Shown piece after piece: positions 62,699-64,000 of a DNA stretch of 64,000 nt; the first letter of the stretch is position 1, and every line of letters begins with the position of its first letter. A program made the position numbers and the translations under genes. Below the pieces are notes generated by a model. That model saw nothing but the letters and a program-made list of their open reading frames with translations. It searched no databases and was not told the origin of the DNA. Origin of the DNA: Streptomyces venezuelae (GTDB lineage: Bacteria; Actinomycetota; Actinomycetes; Streptomycetales; Streptomycetaceae); NCBI RefSeq assembly GCF_008642295.1, contig NZ_CP029190.1, positions 1-64,000 of the forward strand, given 5' to 3'.

Positions 62699-63325
62699 TC
62701 ACGAACGCGAGGAGGCCCGGCCGGCCGTCGGCCGCTCCCAGAGGCCGCCCAGATGTGCGTGAAGGACGTCGTGTGCCTCCTGCGGGGTGAGGTGGCCGAT
62801 GAGGACGTGCGTGGTGAGGCCGTCCGCAAGGGCGAGGAGGGTGCGGGCCTCGCGTTGTGGATCCAGAGGCATGACGCCGTCGGCACCCTCACCGGCTTCC
62901 GAGATGAGGCGGGTGAACGCCTCCTGCAGGGCTGCGTAATTCGCCCCCAGTGTCTTGGCGAGCGCCTCGCTGACAGCCGCCTGCGCGACGAAGGCGAGCC
63001 AGACCCTGGCCTCGGCGCGGTGCTCTTCGCCGAGCAGTGAGATCTCCGTGGCCGCGTGCCCCAGTGCGGTGCCGGCCGACTGGGCCGGGCTTCTGACGAG
63101 GCGGGCCTGTACGCGTTCGCCGATCCGCTCGCCGATGTACCCGAGAGCGAATACGAGCATCTCTTCCTTGGTGCGGAAGCACCGCTGAACGGCGCCCATG
63201 GACACCTGCGCCTGGGCGGCGACGTCGCGAAGGGTCACGCCCTCAAGCCCGCGTTCGTCGGCGAGGTGACAGACGGCCTCGGCGATGAGGCGGCGTCGGC
63301 TCACGTGATCCACCTGCCTGGGCAT
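62699..63325 (-). CDS. TetR family transcriptional regulator
   Basis: LADERGLEGVTLRDVAAQAQ then VSMGAVQRCFRTKEEMLVFA is the TetR helix-turn-helix; the ligand domain is helical (EARVWLAFVAQAAVSEALAK). 208 residues from ATG 63325 with GGAGGCGATCG upstream. Divergent from an amidase gene. A perfect 18-bp palindrome in the space between them is its likely operator. Confidence 0.9.
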   Translation of the reverse strand: MPRQVDHVSRRRLIAEAVCHLADERGLEGVTLRDVAAQAQVSMGAVQRCFRTKEEMLVFALGYIGERIGERVQARLVRSPAQSAGTALGHAATEISLLGEEHRAEARVWLAFVAQAAVSEALAKTLGANYAALQEAFTRLISEAGEGADGVMPLDPQREARTLLALADGLTTHVLIGHLTPQEAHDVLHAHLGGLWERPTAGRASSRS

Positions 63326-63429
63326 GCCCGATCGCCTCCCTGCATCCACGCTCTCACGGCACTCTGCTTCGCAGCGCACTTTATGTGATGCGCCCGCATC
63401 GGTACCAGGGTACGGTGACGGCGACGGTT

Positions 63430-63447
63430 CCGATGCAGGTGCATCGG
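63430..63447. promoter_or_regulatory. TetR operator-like palindrome
   Basis: CCGATGCA-GG-TGCATCGG is a perfect inverted repeat 25 bp before the amidase start. A related half-site GCATCGGTAC occurs about 40 bp further upstream. It lies between divergent TetR and amidase genes. Confidence 0.7.
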
Positions 63448-63471
63448 TACGTAGGGGAGGAAGGAAAGGCC

Positions 63472-64000
63472 ATGCAACTGCAGGACGCCCTGTGGAAGAT
63501 GCCGGCCGCCGACCAGGCGCAGGCCGTGCGCGGCGGACACATCTCGGCTGTCGAACTGGTCGACAGCCACCTCGATCGCATCGCCGGGGTCAACCCACAC
63601 GTGAACGCGGTCACCCAGCTCCTGACGGAGCGCGCACGCGAGGCCGCGGCACGGACAGACCGCCGGCGGGCCGCCGGTGAAATGCTGGGGCCGCTCGCGG
63701 GCGTGCCGTTCACCGTGAAGGAGAGCACTCCCATCGAGGGCGTACCGACCACGTTCGGTACGGCGCGCTTCCGCGAGCTGGTGGCGTCGGCGGACGCGCC
63801 CCCGGTGGGTCGGCTGCGCGCGGCGGGGGCCATCCCCATCGGGCACAGCAACATTCCCACCCTGATCCTGGCGGGGATGCACACGCGCAGCGAACTGTTC
63901 GGCGACACGGTCAATCCGTGGGACAGCAGCCGCACCCCGGGCGGCTCCAGCGGGGGCGATGCGGTGGCCGTGGCCACGGGCATGGCGGCGCTCGGACTCG
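63472..64000 (+). CDS. Amidase-signature family protein, cut by the window edge
   Basis: 176 residues are visible. MQLQDALWKMPAADQAQAVR has GGGGAGGAAGG before the ATG. PLAGVPFTVKES holds the catalytic Lys (K83), and RTPGGSSGGDAVAVATGMAA contains the conserved Ser-rich loop with the cis-Ser (about residue 160). The nucleophilic Ser should lie just past the window edge. Amidase-signature enzymes hydrolyse amides in the cytoplasm. Probably repressed by the divergent TetR protein. Confidence 0.88.
   Translation, partial: MQLQDALWKMPAADQAQAVRGGHISAVELVDSHLDRIAGVNPHVNAVTQLLTERAREAAARTDRRRAAGEMLGPLAGVPFTVKESTPIEGVPTTFGTARFRELVASADAPPVGRLRAAGAIPIGHSNIPTLILAGMHTRSELFGDTVNPWDSSRTPGGSSGGDAVAVATGMAALGL

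Overview
The window is high-GC actinomycete DNA, almost certainly Streptomyces. Codons end mostly in G or C, Shine-Dalgarno sites are GGAGG-like, GTG starts are common, and several families are typical of the genus (SCO4402-like, DUF6009, ECF41 sigma, YtrA-type GntR). It reads as an accessory stretch of a chromosome arm or large plasmid. Intact metabolic and regulatory genes alternate with insertion sequences, broken recombinases and gene stubs. Many genes are broken by a single-base indel, usually in a short G or C run. Some may be true pseudogenes, but the pattern also fits sequencing error, so 'frameshifted' here does not always mean dead.

Region by region. 1-2010: a WD40 gene split by an IS5-type element with CTAG target duplication. 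2343-6611: an ECF41-type sigma factor, a SnoaL-like protein, and an opposite-strand NmrA-like reductase, nitroreductase and metallo-hydrolase. 6888-9419: a short-chain reductase, alpha/beta hydrolase and TetR cassette with paired operator-like palindromes. 10019-22600: an MBL hydrolase, then a wrecked polymorphic-toxin region. Here the N-terminal part of a large secreted RHS/LamG-type protein and a short RHS C-terminal piece lie on either side of an IS256-type element. An IS3 element, an IS110 element and IS remnants lie around two SUKH (SMI1/KNR4) immunity-type genes. 22851-26479: an sdpC-sdpA-sdpB-like peptide-toxin operon, convergent with a GntR/YtrA regulator and a DUF1648 membrane protein that may be its immunity protein.

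26640-33959: replication and integration genes of a plasmid or integrative element: SCO4402-like, DUF6009, P4-type primase/helicase, prim-pol, then tyrosine recombinase, Xre protein and Cys-rich recombinase in overlapping order. The last recombinase lacks its C-terminus. 33975-35653: a divergent SDR/LysR pair. 36118-41886: a coiled-coil protein, a second recombinase stub, fragments of a PEP-utilising enzyme and a UDP-sugar dehydrogenase, a small secreted protein, and a protein with three CxH...HP units. 42109-46433: aminopeptidase N, a VOC protein and a TnpB relic.

47299-52742: a conflict-type module of a Trypco1 protein, a 1403-residue trypsin/nSTAND/14xWD40 protein and a divergent secreted protein. 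Two 49-bp inverted repeats start at the two outward-facing stop codons. 53764-54825: a minus-strand DUF7873-like gene followed by tRNA-like sequences, one with a full acceptor stem, T arm and encoded CCA. 54895-64000: regulator stubs with a 23-bp tandem duplication, a MerR gene, class II aldolase and CMD-like genes, a decayed MacB-type ABC efflux operon cut at an IS30 stub, a Tn3 stub, a SUKH protein with a long C-terminal tail, and a TetR/amidase pair with a perfect palindrome between them.

The best candidates for new biology are the sdp-like operon with its unusual regulator/immunity neighbours, the repeat-flanked Trypco1-trypsin-STAND-WD40 module, and the tRNA-like cluster next to DUF7873.
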